Shown: positions 8,574 to 16,876 of the stretch, piece after piece
Numbering within the stretch: position 1 is the stretch's first letter
How the letters are laid out: every line of letters starts with the position of its first letter
Assembly: GCF_030818655.1 (NCBI RefSeq)
Contig: NZ_JAUTAN010000001.1
Location: 1,736,001-1,800,000, forward strand
Source: Nocardioides zeae
GTDB lineage: Bacteria > Actinomycetota > Actinomycetes > Propionibacteriales > Nocardioidaceae
Direction of reading: 5' to 3'
Length of the DNA stretch: 64,000 bases
Made by a program: the position numbers and the translations under genes
Notes under the pieces: generated by a model
Database searches by the model: none
What the model saw: the letters and a program-made list of their open reading frames with translations, nothing else
What the model was told of the DNA's origin: nothing

Positions 8574-9539
8574 ATGTCCACACGCACCATGACCGCACGA
8601 GCCACCGGCGACCGCGACATCGAGGGTCGCGACAGCGTCGGGCTCTACCTGGACGAGATCGCCCGGACGCCGTTGCTCGACGCCGTGACGGAGGTCGAGC
8701 TGGCGAAGACGATCGAGGCCGGTCTCTACGCCCAGCACCTGCTGGAGACGGGCCGCGTCGGACGCCGCAAGGGCGGTGCGCCGAAGTCCGCCACCCGCGA
8801 GGAGCTCGAGTGGCTCGTCGAGGAGGGTGAGCGCGCCGTCGACACCTTCATCCAGGCCAACCTGCGCCTCGTCGTCTCGATCGCCCGCAAGTACGGCCGC
8901 TCGCAGATGCCGATGCTCGACCTCATCCAGGAGGGCAACACGGGCCTCATCCGCGCGGTCGAGAAGTTCGACTACGCCAAGGGGTTCAAGTTCTCGACGT
9001 ACGCCACCTGGTGGGTGCGCCAGGCCATCACCCGCGGCATCGCCCAGCAGGCGCGCGTCGTCCGCCTCCCCGTGCACGTCGTCGAGGAGCTCAACCAGGT
9101 GAGCGGCGCCCGCCGCACGCTCGAGCGCCAGCTCGGCCGCGACCCGGAGCCCGAGGAGATCGCCGTGGAGCTCGGCATGACCGTCGAGCGCGTCGCCGAC
9201 CTCATGTCGTGGGGCCGCGAGCACGTCAGCCTGGACTCGCCCGTCGACGAGGACGGCGACACCTCGCTGGGCGACCTCATGGCGCAGGAGACGGCCCCGG
9301 GTCCGGATCTGACGGTCCTGGACACGGAGTCGCGCGACCGCCTCAACAGCCTGGTCCAGCTGCTCGACACCCGGTCGGCGGACATCATCCGCTCGCGCTA
9401 CGGCCTCTCCGACGGCCGCCAGCACAAGCTGGCCGACATCGGCACCAAGCACGGCATCTCGGCCGAGCGCGTCCGGCAGCTGGAGCGGGAGGCGCTCCAG
9501 AAGCTCCGCGGCTTCGCCGACCCGGACCTCGCTGCCTGA
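8574..9539 (+). CDS. RNA polymerase sigma factor, SigB-type (group 1/2 sigma-70)
   Basis: 321 residues, ATG 8574 with GAGGAGG about 9 nt upstream. All conserved regions are present: region 1.2 (DSVGLYLDEIARTPLL), region 2 (NLRLVVSIARKYGRSQMPMLDLIQEGNTGLIRAVEKFDYAKGFKFSTYATWWVRQAI, the -10 and core-binding part), region 3 (ARRTLERQLGRDPEPEEIAVEL) and region 4 with the helix-turn-helix HGISAERVRQLEREALQKLR. It lacks the long N-terminal extension of the housekeeping SigA, so it is best placed with SigB/HrdB-like alternative principal sigma factors. It could also be a short group 1 factor. It is convergent with coaE, only 3 bp apart. Confidence 0.88.
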   Translation: MSTRTMTARATGDRDIEGRDSVGLYLDEIARTPLLDAVTEVELAKTIEAGLYAQHLLETGRVGRRKGGAPKSATREELEWLVEEGERAVDTFIQANLRLVVSIARKYGRSQMPMLDLIQEGNTGLIRAVEKFDYAKGFKFSTYATWWVRQAITRGIAQQARVVRLPVHVVEELNQVSGARRTLERQLGRDPEPEEIAVELGMTVERVADLMSWGREHVSLDSPVDEDGDTSLGDLMAQETAPGPDLTVLDTESRDRLNSLVQLLDTRSADIIRSRYGLSDGRQHKLADIGTKHGISAERVRQLEREALQKLRGFADPDLAA

Positions 9540-9542
9540 CCC

Positions 9543-10136
9543 TCAGCGAGCGCCCGCCCGCAGCTCCGCGACGACCTCCGTCACCCGGTGACGGAGGTCG
9601 TCGCGCGTCCCGGTGTTCTCGACGACGTACGTCGCGGCCGCCCGCCGCTCGTCCCGGGTGGCCTGCGCGGCGATGCGGGCACGCGCGTCCTCCTCGGTCC
9701 AGCCGCGGTCGGTGACCATGCGGCGCACCTGCTCGTCCTCGGGCACGTCGACGACGACCACGGCGTCGAACCGGTCCTGCTGGCCGGTCTCGACCAGCAG
9801 CGGGATGTCGTGCACGACCATCGCGTCCGCTCCGGCGGCCGCCTCGAGCTCGGCGCTCCGCGCGCGGATGAGCGGGTGCAGGATCTGCTCGAGCGCCGCA
9901 CGGCGCTCCGGGTCCGCGAACACGATGGCGCCGAGCGCCGGGCGGTCGAGGCTGCCGTCCTCGGCGAGCACCTCGGTGCCGAACTCCTCGACGACCCCCG
10001 CCAGGCCGGGCGTGCCCGGCTCGACGACCTCGCGGGCCAGCTGGTCGGCGTCGATGACGACGACTCCGAGGTCCCGCAGGACCGCCGCCACGGTGCTCTT
10101 GCCCGAGGCGATGCCTCCGGTCAGGCCGACGCGCAT
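9543..10136 (-). CDS. coaE: Dephospho-CoA kinase
   Basis: 197 residues, ATG 10136 preceded by GGAGGAG. Catalyses the last step of coenzyme A synthesis, ATP-dependent phosphorylation of dephospho-CoA at the 3'-hydroxyl. The P-loop GGIASGKST is at residues 7-15, followed by [15 protein letters not shown] (substrate site), [12 protein letters not shown], and [11 protein letters not shown]. The LID-type segment [16 protein letters not shown] and [17 protein letters not shown] near the C-terminus complete the family pattern. The 3' end encodes a strong hairpin. The gene is the first on its strand here; no clear promoter was identified. Confidence 0.95.
   Translation of the reverse strand: MRVGLTGGIASGKSTVAAVLRDLGVVVIDADQLAREVVEPGTPGLAGVVEEFGTEVLAEDGSLDRPALGAIVFADPERRAALEQILHPLIRARSAELEAAAGADAMVVHDIPLLVETGQQDRFDAVVVVDVPEDEQVRRMVTDRGWTEEDARARIAAQATRDERRAAATYVVENTGTRDDLRHRVTEVVAELRAGAR
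9567..9605. terminator. Strong hairpin inside the 3' end of coaE
   Basis: A perfect stem of 18 bp (9567-9584 with 9588-9605, tight loop) lies about 28 nt after the sigma-factor stop codon but inside the coding sequence of the convergent coaE gene. It is well placed to terminate the sigma transcript. Confidence 0.6.
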
Positions 10137-10239
10137 GTCAGGGCTCCTCCGTGGGGTGGTGGGGGTGGCGGTGGCGACAGTCCTGCGGACCACCGGTCTC
10201 GCCGTGACCCTACCGTCGGCCCCGACGCTCGGTGCCCCC

Positions 10240-11214
10240 TCAGCCCGCGGCGCGCTGCGGCTCGGGCGCGAGGGTGAACGTGCGGCGGTACTGCTGCGGG
10301 CTCACCCCGCGGGCACGGGTGAAGTGCAGCCGCAGCGTGGCCGCGTTGACGAAGCCCACCTCGGCGGCGATGCGGTCGACGGACAGGTCGGTGCGCTCCA
10401 GCAGCTCCTCGGCGGCACGCACCCGGTGGGCGGTCACCCACGCGTGCGGCGTCGTGCCCGTCTCGTCGCGGAAGCGCCGCGCGAAGGTGCGCGGCGACAT
10501 CACCGCACGTCGCGCCAGCTGCTCGACGGAGTGGTCGGCCGCCAGGTTCTCCAGCACCCACCCCAGCAGCGGACCGAGGGTCTCCCCCGTGCACTCGGGC
10601 ACGGCCCGCGAGATGAACTGCGCCTGACCGCCCTCGCGCTGTGGCGGGACCACCATGCGCCGCGCGATGAGACCGGCGATCCCCGCGCCGTACTCCTGCC
10701 GCCACAGGTGGAGGCAGGCGTCGATGCCGGCCGCCGTCCCGGCGCTCGTCACGACCTGGCCCGCGTCGACGTAGAGCACCTCCGGCACCACGCGGGCCTC
10801 GGGGAACCGCGCGGACAGCTCGCCGGTGTACATCCAGTGCGTCGTGCACTCCCGACCGTCCAGCAGGCCGGCCTCGCCGAGCGCGAACGCGCCCGAGCAG
10901 ACGGAGAGCAGGCGCGCCCCGCGCTGGTACGCCGCGCGCAACGCCTCGAGGACGGCCGGCTCCGTCGTGGTGCCGCGGGGCACCGCGGGGACGACCACCA
11001 GGTCGGCCGACTCCATCCGCTCCAGGCCGTCCTCGACGGCGACGCTGAAACCCGGGATCGACGTCCGCATCTGCCCGGGCCGCGGGGTGCACACGGCGAA
11101 GTCGAGCAGGGGGACGCCGTCGGCGGTGCGGTCGAGGCCGAAGGACTCACAGACGACACCGAGCTCGAACGGCGCCAGCCCGTCGACGGCCAGGCACACC
11201 ACGTTGGTCAGCAC
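10240..11214 (-). CDS. GlxA-type transcriptional regulator (DJ-1/PfpI plus AraC domains)
   Basis: 324 residues from GTG 11214; the frame is open further upstream but the family starts here ([18 protein letters not shown]). The N-terminal 190 residues form a DJ-1/PfpI amidase-like domain with the nucleophile-elbow cysteine in [17 protein letters not shown]. The C-terminal 130 residues are an AraC/XylS DNA-binding domain with two helix-turn-helices ([20 protein letters not shown] and [20 protein letters not shown]). Proteins of this type act as activators or repressors of neighbouring genes; the ligand is unknown. It is divergent from a 47-residue membrane peptide gene across a short region with two GCCAC/GTGGC palindromes. 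No good ribosome binding site; CACGCT lies 6 nt before the start. Confidence 0.85.
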   Translation of the reverse strand: MLTNVVCLAVDGLAPFELGVVCESFGLDRTADGVPLLDFAVCTPRPGQMRTSIPGFSVAVEDGLERMESADLVVVPAVPRGTTTEPAVLEALRAAYQRGARLLSVCSGAFALGEAGLLDGRECTTHWMYTGELSARFPEARVVPEVLYVDAGQVVTSAGTAAGIDACLHLWRQEYGAGIAGLIARRMVVPPQREGGQAQFISRAVPECTGETLGPLLGWVLENLAADHSVEQLARRAVMSPRTFARRFRDETGTTPHAWVTAHRVRAAEELLERTDLSVDRIAAEVGFVNAATLRLHFTRARGVSPQQYRRTFTLAPEPQRAAG

Positions 11215-11223
11215 CGGACCAGC

Positions 11224-11285
11224 GTGCCACAGGTGTGGCAGGAAATCGATGGACCCCGGCATCCGAGCCACTCGTGGCAGGAAAG
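11224..11285. promoter_or_regulatory. Candidate operator: two GCCAC-n-GTGGC palindromes with repeated GTGGCAGGAAA
   Basis: GCCAC-AGGT-GTGGC at 11226-11239 and GCCAC-TC-GTGGC at 11267-11278. Each right arm is the start of an identical 11-mer GTGGCAGGAAA (11235-11245 and 11274-11284), 39 bp apart. The pair lies exactly between the divergent regulator and small membrane peptide genes. Confidence 0.55.
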
Positions 11286-11307
11286 AACTGATAGCAGGAT
11301 CTCTGCC

Positions 11308-11451
11308 ATGACCATCATCGTCCTGCTCCTGGCCCTCATCGGCGTCGCCTGGTTCGCCGCGACGTACCGCGCCCTCCTCGACGACCGCGGCAACACCCCG
11401 CCCCGGTCCCACCCCGACGACACCTTCAGCCCGCGTCGCGAGCTGCACTGA
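11308..11451 (+). CDS. Small single-span membrane peptide, 47 residues
   Basis: Begins MTIIVLLLALIGVAWFAATY, a clear transmembrane helix, followed by a short polar tail RALLDDRGNTPPRSHPDDTF and ending in RRELH. ATG 11308 has GCAGGA about 9 nt upstream. Function unknown. The context (divergent from a GlxA-type regulator, with palindromic repeats between, and followed by a hairpin) supports a real, regulated gene rather than a chance frame. Confidence 0.6.
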   Translation: MTIIVLLLALIGVAWFAATYRALLDDRGNTPPRSHPDDTFSPRRELH

Positions 11452-11458
11452 GGTCGCC

Positions 11459-11474
11459 CCGCCCCGTGGGGCGG
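11459..11474 (+). terminator. GC hairpin after the small membrane peptide gene
   Basis: CCGCCCC-GT-GGGGCGG eight nucleotides after the stop codon; a short, very GC-rich stem. Confidence 0.55.
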
Positions 11475-11486
11475 CCCCCTCCGCAG

Positions 11487-11562
11487 GAAGAAAACGCGGA
11501 CCGGTCCCGGGTTGGACGTGGAAAACGCGGACTCCTCCAGGCCCCCGGTCCGCGTTTTCTTC
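11487..11562. repeat. 18-bp perfect inverted repeat with internal direct repeat
   Basis: Left arm GAAGAAAACGCGGACCGG (11487-11504), right arm its exact complement (11545-11562), 40-nt centre. The core GAAAACGCGGA occurs again in the centre at 11521-11531. The A-rich core stands out in this GC-rich sequence. No coding potential is seen; it resembles a repetitive extragenic palindrome. No known family assigned. Confidence 0.65.
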
Positions 11563-11776
11563 GGGTGGGCCGGGGACAGGCGTCCGCTACACGGGCACGG
11601 GAGGAACACCGGAACTGTGCACATGGTGCAGCTCAGGCCGTGGCGGGCCTGTCCCAGCCGCACACTTCGGCCCCGGCCCCGGCCCCGGCCCCGGCCCCGA
11701 CCTCGATCCGGCCCGACCCGACCCGACCGCAGCCAGCGGCCGACCACCCGTGACCCCTGCCGGGCCGGGAACAGCA
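11563..11776. repeat. Non-coding stretch with (GGCCCC)5 tandem repeat
   Basis: Five exact copies of GGCCCC run from 11669 to 11698, followed by a short CCCGA repeat (about 11711-11726). A small palindrome TGCAC-ATG-GTGCA is at 11618-11630. I see no convincing gene in this stretch. Confidence 0.6.
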
Positions 11777-11812
11777 AAGGGCGCCCACCCCCTCGCGGGG
11801 ATGGGCGCCCTT
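11777..11812 (-). terminator. Terminator of rpsA
   Basis: Arms 11777-11792 and 11797-11812 pair over 16 positions with one mismatch and a TCGC loop, 35 nt after the rpsA stop on the minus strand. Confidence 0.75.
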
Positions 11813-11846
11813 CGTGCGTTCAGCCGGAGCGGCCGACCTCAGCGGC

Positions 11847-13313
11847 TCACGCGCCGCCGGTCAGCTTCTCGCGGAGCGCCTGCAGCGCCTCGTCGGAGGC
11901 GAGCGAGCCGCCCTCCTCCTCGCCGGCGACCTCGTCGCCACCGCTGGAGTACGACGTCGCCTCGCCGGCCTCGGCGTCGGCCTGCTTGGCCTCGGCCTGC
12001 TGCTTGACGTGCGCCTCCCAGCGAGCGTGCGCCTTGGCGTACTGCTCCTCCCAGGCCGCGCGCTGCTCGTCGAAGCCCTCGAGCCACTCACCCGTCTCGG
12101 GGTCGAAGCCCTCGGGGTAGATGTAGTTGCCCTCGGCGTCGTACGACGCGGTCATGCCGTACAGGGTCGGGTCGAAGTCGTCGGCGTCGGCCGCGGCCGC
12201 CGTCTCGTTCGCCTGCTTCAGCGAGAGCGAGATGCGGCGACGCTCGAGGTCGATGTCGATGATCTTGACCATGACGTCGTCGTTGACCTGGACGACCTGC
12301 TCCGGGATCTCGACGTGGCGCTCGGCGAGCTCCGAGATGTGCACCAGGCCCTCGATGCCCTCCTCGACGCGGACGAACGAGCCGAAGGGCACCAGCTTGG
12401 TGACCTTGCCCGGCACGATCTGGCCGATCTGGTGGGTGCGGGCGAAGTGCTGCCACGGGTCCTCCTGCGTCGCCTTCAGCGACAGGGAGACACGCTCGCG
12501 GTCCATGTCCACGTCGAGGACCTCGACGGTGACCTCGTCACCGACGGTGACGACCTCGGACGGGTGGTCGATGTGCTTCCACGACAGCTCGGAGACGTGG
12601 ACGAGACCGTCGACGCCGCCGAGGTCCACGAACGCACCGAAGTTGACGATCGAGGACACGACACCCTTGCGGATCTGGCCCTTCTGCAGCTGCGTGAGGA
12701 AGCCCTGGCGGACCTCGGACTGCGTCTGCTCGAGCCACGCACGGCGCGACAGGACCACGTTGTTGCGGTTCTTGTCGAGCTCGATGATCTTCGCCTCGAG
12801 CGTCTGGCCCACGTAGGGCTGCAGGTCGCGCACGCGGCGCATCTCCACGAGCGACGCGGGGAGGAAGCCGCGGAGACCGATGTCGAGGATGAGGCCGCCC
12901 TTGACGACCTCGATGACGGTGCCCTCGACGACGCCGTCCTCGTCCTTGACCTTCTCGATCGTGCCCCAGGCGCGCTCGTACTGCGCGCGCTTCTTGGACA
13001 GGATCAGGCGGCCTTCCTTGTCCTCCTTCTGGAGGACCAGGGCCTCGACCTTGTCGCCGACCTCGACGACCTCGGACGGGTCGATGTCGTGCTTGATCGA
13101 CAGCTCGCGCGAGGGGATGACGCCCTCGGTCTTGTAGCCGATGTCGAGGAGGACCTCGTCGCGGTCGACCTTGACGATCGTGCCCTCGACGATGTCGCCG
13201 TCGTTGAAGTACTTGATGGTCGCGTCGATAGCGGCGAGGAAGTCCTCCTCGGAGCCGATGTCGTTGATGGCGACCTGAGGCGCGTCGTACATGGTGGGGA
13301 TGGTGCTCGTCAT
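11847..13313 (-). CDS. rpsA: 30S ribosomal protein S1
   Basis: 488 residues. Binds mRNA on the small ribosomal subunit. Four S1 (OB-fold) repeats are clear: DGDIVEGTIVKVDRDEVLLD, GVVEGTVIEVVKGGLILDIG, GQIRKGVVSSIVNFGAFVDL and GQIVPGKVTKLVPFGSFVRV, each followed by a version of GLVHxSEL. The last 120 residues are an acidic Glu/Ala/Ser-rich tail. The start ATG 13313 is chosen because the next residues (APQVAINDIGSEEDFLAAID) match the conserved S1 N-terminus; the frame is open further upstream. Unusually there is no Shine-Dalgarno sequence before the ATG; the mRNA there reads GUUCCUCCUUCCAC, complementary in sense to a typical ribosome binding site. Known S1 genes in other bacteria also lack a canonical site and are autoregulated. 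Confidence 0.95.
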   Translation of the reverse strand: MTSTIPTMYDAPQVAINDIGSEEDFLAAIDATIKYFNDGDIVEGTIVKVDRDEVLLDIGYKTEGVIPSRELSIKHDIDPSEVVEVGDKVEALVLQKEDKEGRLILSKKRAQYERAWGTIEKVKDEDGVVEGTVIEVVKGGLILDIGLRGFLPASLVEMRRVRDLQPYVGQTLEAKIIELDKNRNNVVLSRRAWLEQTQSEVRQGFLTQLQKGQIRKGVVSSIVNFGAFVDLGGVDGLVHVSELSWKHIDHPSEVVTVGDEVTVEVLDVDMDRERVSLSLKATQEDPWQHFARTHQIGQIVPGKVTKLVPFGSFVRVEEGIEGLVHISELAERHVEIPEQVVQVNDDVMVKIIDIDLERRRISLSLKQANETAAAADADDFDPTLYGMTASYDAEGNYIYPEGFDPETGEWLEGFDEQRAAWEEQYAKAHARWEAHVKQQAEAKQADAEAGEATSYSSGGDEVAGEEEGGSLASDEALQALREKLTGGA

Positions 13314-13478
13314 GTGGAAGGAGGAACCTTTGCGGTGGGCAGAAGTCGTGCGGGCACGCCAGGGTCCTGGTTCACTACCGAGGGTGGAGCCCCTCACCGC
13401 GGACGAGCCGCTGGAGGGCGGATAGCGAGCACGGGTCCACTCCGTCCGGGACGCAGGCAGACCTCTGGCGCTCCGAGT

Positions 13479-13508
13479 ACCCTACGCCGCCGCCCATCAG
13501 GCGTCCAA
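13479..13508 (-). promoter_or_regulatory. Probable rpsA promoter
   Basis: On the minus strand TTGGAC (13508-13503), 18-nt spacer, TAGGGT (13484-13479). This predicts a start near 13472 and an rpsA leader of about 160 nt, long enough to carry a control structure. Confidence 0.55.
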
Positions 13509-13530
13509 CACGGGGCCACCGGGGGCCCAC

Positions 13531-13543
13531 TAGGGTCCGCGCC
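13531..13543 (+). promoter_or_regulatory. Leaderless -10 box for the methyltransferase gene
   Basis: TAGGGT at 13531-13536, 7-nt spacer, ATG 13544. Confidence 0.5.
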
Positions 13544-14377
13544 ATGGAGGTCGACAGCACCGAGCCCGCGCGCCGCCACGTCGACGACGCGGTCGTGCGC
13601 GCGGCGAACCGCGCCGACTGGGACGAGCACGCGGACGACTACCAGGCCGAGCACGGTGCGTTCCTCGGCGACGCGGGCTTCGTCTGGGGACCCGAGGGGC
13701 TGCGCGAGGACGACGCGCGCCTCCTCGGCGACGCGGCCTCCCTCCCCGACCGGCGCTTCCTCGAGCTCGGGGCGGGGGCCGCGCAGTGCGCCCGCTGGCT
13801 CACCCGGCAGGGCGCCTGGGCCGTCGCGCTCGAGCTGTCGGGTCGGCAGCTGCAGCACGCCCGCCGGATCGACGACGACGCCGGCACCCCGGTCCCCGCC
13901 GTGCAGGCGACCGCCACCTCCCTGCCGTTCGCCGACGGGACGTTCGACGTGGTCTTCGCGTCCTACGGCGCCTTCCAGTTCGTCGCGGACGCCGGCGCCG
14001 TGCTCGCCGAGAGCGCCCGGGTGCTGCGCCGCCCCGGCCGGCTCGTCTTCTCCGTGACCCATCCCGTGCGCTGGTGCTTCCCCGACGACCCCGGCCCGGA
14101 CGGCCTCGTCGCGTCGTCGAGCTACTGGGACACCCGGCCGTACGTCGAGGTCGACCCCGACGCGGACGACCCGACCGCCGACGCCGCGGTCCGCTACGTC
14201 GAGCACCACCGCACCCTGGGCGAGTGGGTGCGCCTGCTGCACGCCCACGGCTTCCACCTGGCGGACCTGGTCGAGCCGGAGTGGCCCGCCGGCGCGGAGC
14301 ACGTGTGGGCGGGCTGGTCCCCCACCCGGGGGCGCGTCCTCCCGGGCACGGCGGTCTTCGTCGCGGACCTCGCCTGA
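13544..14377 (+). CDS. Class I SAM-dependent methyltransferase
   Basis: 277 residues, ATG start with leaderless signature. The S-adenosylmethionine site is FLELGAGAAQCARWLTRQGA (motif I), followed by ALELSGRQLQHAR, and PFADGTFDVVFASYGAFQFV (motif IV with acidic loop), then VLRRPGRLVFSVTHPVRWCF. The N-terminal 50 residues (WDEHADDYQAEHGAFLGDA) form the usual cap helix seen in methyltransferase type 11 family proteins. The substrate is not evident. It is divergent from rpsA and not obviously linked to the next gene. Confidence 0.85.
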   Translation: MEVDSTEPARRHVDDAVVRAANRADWDEHADDYQAEHGAFLGDAGFVWGPEGLREDDARLLGDAASLPDRRFLELGAGAAQCARWLTRQGAWAVALELSGRQLQHARRIDDDAGTPVPAVQATATSLPFADGTFDVVFASYGAFQFVADAGAVLAESARVLRRPGRLVFSVTHPVRWCFPDDPGPDGLVASSSYWDTRPYVEVDPDADDPTADAAVRYVEHHRTLGEWVRLLHAHGFHLADLVEPEWPAGAEHVWAGWSPTRGRVLPGTAVFVADLA

Positions 14378-14510
14378 GCCGTTCCCCGAGCCGACGGCGG
14401 CCCCGACGTGGCCCAGGCCGTCACCACCCCTTCCGTACATTCGATGGCCGGGTCGTTGCCGGCCTCGACCGGGGGGTCGGCAGAGCGGTCCCCGGACGGA
14501 GGTCGAGCGC

Positions 14511-15806
14511 GTGAACGAGGAGTCCCCGACCGGCGTCGCCACGGCGACGCCCGCGCCCGCGACGGTGCGCACCACGTCGTCGACGTCGTCGACGTCGGCG
14601 GCGTCAGCACCCTCCGACGCACGGTCGCCCCGGGCGCCGTGGTTCCCCGTGCTCGACACCCTGCGCGGGGTCGGTGCCATCGCCATCGTCACCACCCACT
14701 GCGCCTACTGGGCGGGTGCCTACGAGGACACCCGCACGGGCTGGCTGCTCGCCCGCCTCGACGTCGGCGTCGCCCTCTTCTTCGTGCTCTCGGGGTTCCT
14801 CCTCGCCCGCCCCCACTTCGCCGCCGCGCGTGCCGGGACCGCGGCGCCCGCGCTCGGCACCTACGTGCGCCACCGGATCTGGCGCATCGCCCCGCTCGCG
14901 GTCCTCACCGTGCTCCTCGCGTTCGTGCTGCTCGAGGGCAACCACGGCCTGACCACCACCGAGCGGATCGCGGCCCTCACCCTGACCAGCACGTACGTCG
15001 TGGAGACGGGCTTCCCGGGCGGCCTCACCCACCTCTGGAGCCTGACCACGGAGGTCGCGTTCTACGCGCTGCTGCCCGCCGTGATGGTGCTCGCGGTCGG
15101 ACGCGGCGGTCGCGCGGGCCTGCGTCCGGCCCGCATCGCCGCCCTGGTGGCGGGAATGGTCGCGATCAGCGTGGCCTGGTTCTTCGTGCTGCCGCACCGG
15201 GACGCCCCGGGAGGCACCCTCCCCCTCGGCGACACGATCACCGGCTCGGTGCTCGCCCACGGCGAGCCGGAGCTCTGGCTCCCCGGCTACCTCGCGTGGT
15301 TCGCGGGCGGGGTGGCGCTCGCCGCGGCGTACGAGCTGGTCCGCGCGGGCCGCCGGAGCCGCGCTCTCGCCTGGACGCAGGCGCTCGCCGTGCGGCCCGC
15401 CGTCTGCCTGGCGCTGGCGGCGGCGCTCATGTGGTGGAGCGCCTCGCCGGTGCTCGGCCTCCCGACCCTCTCCCGGGTGACCCCCGACGAGCACGCCCTG
15501 AAGACGGTCGTCTACCTCGTAGTCGCCTCGCTGGTCGTGCTCACCGGCGTGTTCACCCGACCGGGCCTCTACACCCGGCTGCTCGCCCACCCGGTCCTGC
15601 GGCGGCTCGGCACGCTCTCGTACGGCGTGTTCTGCCTCCACCTCGTCGTGCTGCACCTCGTGCTGCAGAACGCGGGCTGGGAGCACGGCGAGGCGCCGCT
15701 GCACGTGCTCCTGCCCGTCGTGCTGGGCATCTCGCTGGTCGCCGCCGAGGTGGCGCACCGGCTCGTCGAGGCACCGGCGATGCGCATCGCCCGCCGACGC
15801 CGCTGA
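14511..15806 (+). CDS. Membrane acyltransferase (acyltransferase 3 family)
   Basis: 431 residues from GTG 14511 with GGAGG about 7 nt upstream. Integral membrane O-acyltransferase with about ten hydrophobic spans. Family marks are the opening FPVLDTLRGVGAIAIVTTHC (the conserved R and H), ALFFVLSGFLLARPHF, the HRIWRIAPL segment, and SLTTEVAFYALLPA. Members transfer acetyl or other acyl groups to cell-surface or secreted glycans and lipids; acceptor unknown. The first 45 residues are a low-complexity T/S/A tail encoded by GTCGTC repeats. It lies at the edge of the envelope gene region, and a bidirectional hairpin follows. Confidence 0.85.
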   Translation: MNEESPTGVATATPAPATVRTTSSTSSTSAASAPSDARSPRAPWFPVLDTLRGVGAIAIVTTHCAYWAGAYEDTRTGWLLARLDVGVALFFVLSGFLLARPHFAAARAGTAAPALGTYVRHRIWRIAPLAVLTVLLAFVLLEGNHGLTTTERIAALTLTSTYVVETGFPGGLTHLWSLTTEVAFYALLPAVMVLAVGRGGRAGLRPARIAALVAGMVAISVAWFFVLPHRDAPGGTLPLGDTITGSVLAHGEPELWLPGYLAWFAGGVALAAAYELVRAGRRSRALAWTQALAVRPAVCLALAAALMWWSASPVLGLPTLSRVTPDEHALKTVVYLVVASLVVLTGVFTRPGLYTRLLAHPVLRRLGTLSYGVFCLHLVVLHLVLQNAGWEHGEAPLHVLLPVVLGISLVAAEVAHRLVEAPAMRIARRRR

Positions 15807-15821
15807 CCCCGGAGAGCAGCC

Positions 15822-15850
15822 GACCCGCCGCACCACCGGTGCGACGGGTC
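15822..15850. terminator. Bidirectional terminator
   Basis: Arms 15822-15834 and 15838-15850 pair with one mismatch around an ACC loop, between the convergent acyltransferase and DUF3068 genes. Confidence 0.7.
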
Positions 15851-15884
15851 AGCAGGGACGCCGGAGCGTCAGGACGCCGGGGCG

Positions 15885-16817
15885 TCAGGCCGAGTCGGCC
15901 CGTCGGCGGCCGCCGCCACCGATGAGGAGCAGCGCGCCGACGAGGAGCGCCACGACGCCGAGGATGCCGCCGACGAGGGGCACCCAGGTGCCGAGCAGCG
16001 CCAGCGTGCGGCCGTTGGACTCCGCCGCGTCGACGTTCGCCTGGACGGTCTCGTCGGTGTAGCCCACGTTGAGGTCGAGCGCGACCGTGCCGTCCTCGGT
16101 GGTGCGCTGCTCGTCCTGCGTCTGCTTGATGATCGCGCCCGTCGTCGGGTCGATCCAGTAGACCTTCGCCGTCGAGTAGCTGCCCTGCACGCCGGAGGCG
16201 ATCTCGGCGGGCTGGTCGGTCACCGTGTACTCGAACTTGTAGGTGTCGAGGCCCTCGATCTTCTCGCGACCCTCGAACGTGGCCGTGACGGTGGCGCCCA
16301 GCACGCTGTCCCAGACCTCGTAGTCCTTCTGCTCCACGTTGAAGGGCCACTTGTTGACGAGGCCGACCTTCTGGTCGGTGCCGGCCGGCACGTAGTCGCC
16401 GTTCTCCACGGCCTCCGCGGTGTGGCGGTCGGTCGCGAACACGTCGGGCTCGGAGATCGTCACGATCCGCTCGTCGTCGCCCTCGAGGCAGTAGTCGTCC
16501 GCCGGGAGGTCCTCGTCGACCGCGACGCAGGTGTAGGCCACGAACACGATCACGTCGTCGTCGGAGCGCTCCGAGTCGGCCTTGGTGATGTTCTGGACCT
16601 TCACCGGCTCCGGGGTGTCGGAGCCACCGAGCACCACCAGACCGCTCGCCTCACCCGAGAGACGCGTGTCCGAGTCGGTGTCGAGCGGTGTCTTCTCCGC
16701 GTTGGGCAGTCCCCACAGGCGGGCGACCAACGCCGCCACCACCAGGAACGACCCGACGAACAACAACGCCCACGTTGCCAGCCTGCGCACGACCAACTCC
16801 CTCGTTCCCTCCGACAC
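15885..16817 (-). CDS. DUF3068 (PorA-family) membrane-anchored protein
   Basis: 310 residues from GTG 16817; an internal GTG near 16790 with GAGGGAG upstream is an alternative start. Topology is a transmembrane segment near residues 12-35, a large outside domain rich in beta-strands (LVNKWPFNVEQKDYEVWDSV, TYKFEYTVTDQPAEI, KVYWIDPTTGAIIKQ), and a C-terminal transmembrane helix (LVGGILGVVALLVGALLLIG) with a basic tail. This two-anchor layout is that of DUF3068, an actinobacterial family that includes proteins named PorA-like. Molecular role unknown. It stands next to glycan-related genes. Confidence 0.82.
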   Translation of the reverse strand: MSEGTRELVVRRLATWALLFVGSFLVVAALVARLWGLPNAEKTPLDTDSDTRLSGEASGLVVLGGSDTPEPVKVQNITKADSERSDDDVIVFVAYTCVAVDEDLPADDYCLEGDDERIVTISEPDVFATDRHTAEAVENGDYVPAGTDQKVGLVNKWPFNVEQKDYEVWDSVLGATVTATFEGREKIEGLDTYKFEYTVTDQPAEIASGVQGSYSTAKVYWIDPTTGAIIKQTQDEQRTTEDGTVALDLNVGYTDETVQANVDAAESNGRTLALLGTWVPLVGGILGVVALLVGALLLIGGGGRRRADSA

Positions 16818-16876
16818 GACGATCCCCGTCGCGGCGGCTCAACGTAGCAGCACACAGCCCGTTGCTGTGCGCCAAT

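Noticed and set aside
11669..11726. Possible CRISPR array
   Set aside because: Repeats are 5-6 bp simple sequence without spacers and no cas genes are present.
11466..11753. Short plus-strand open frames in the region before rpsA
   Set aside because: They run through the inverted repeat and GGCCCC tract; no start signals and low-complexity products.
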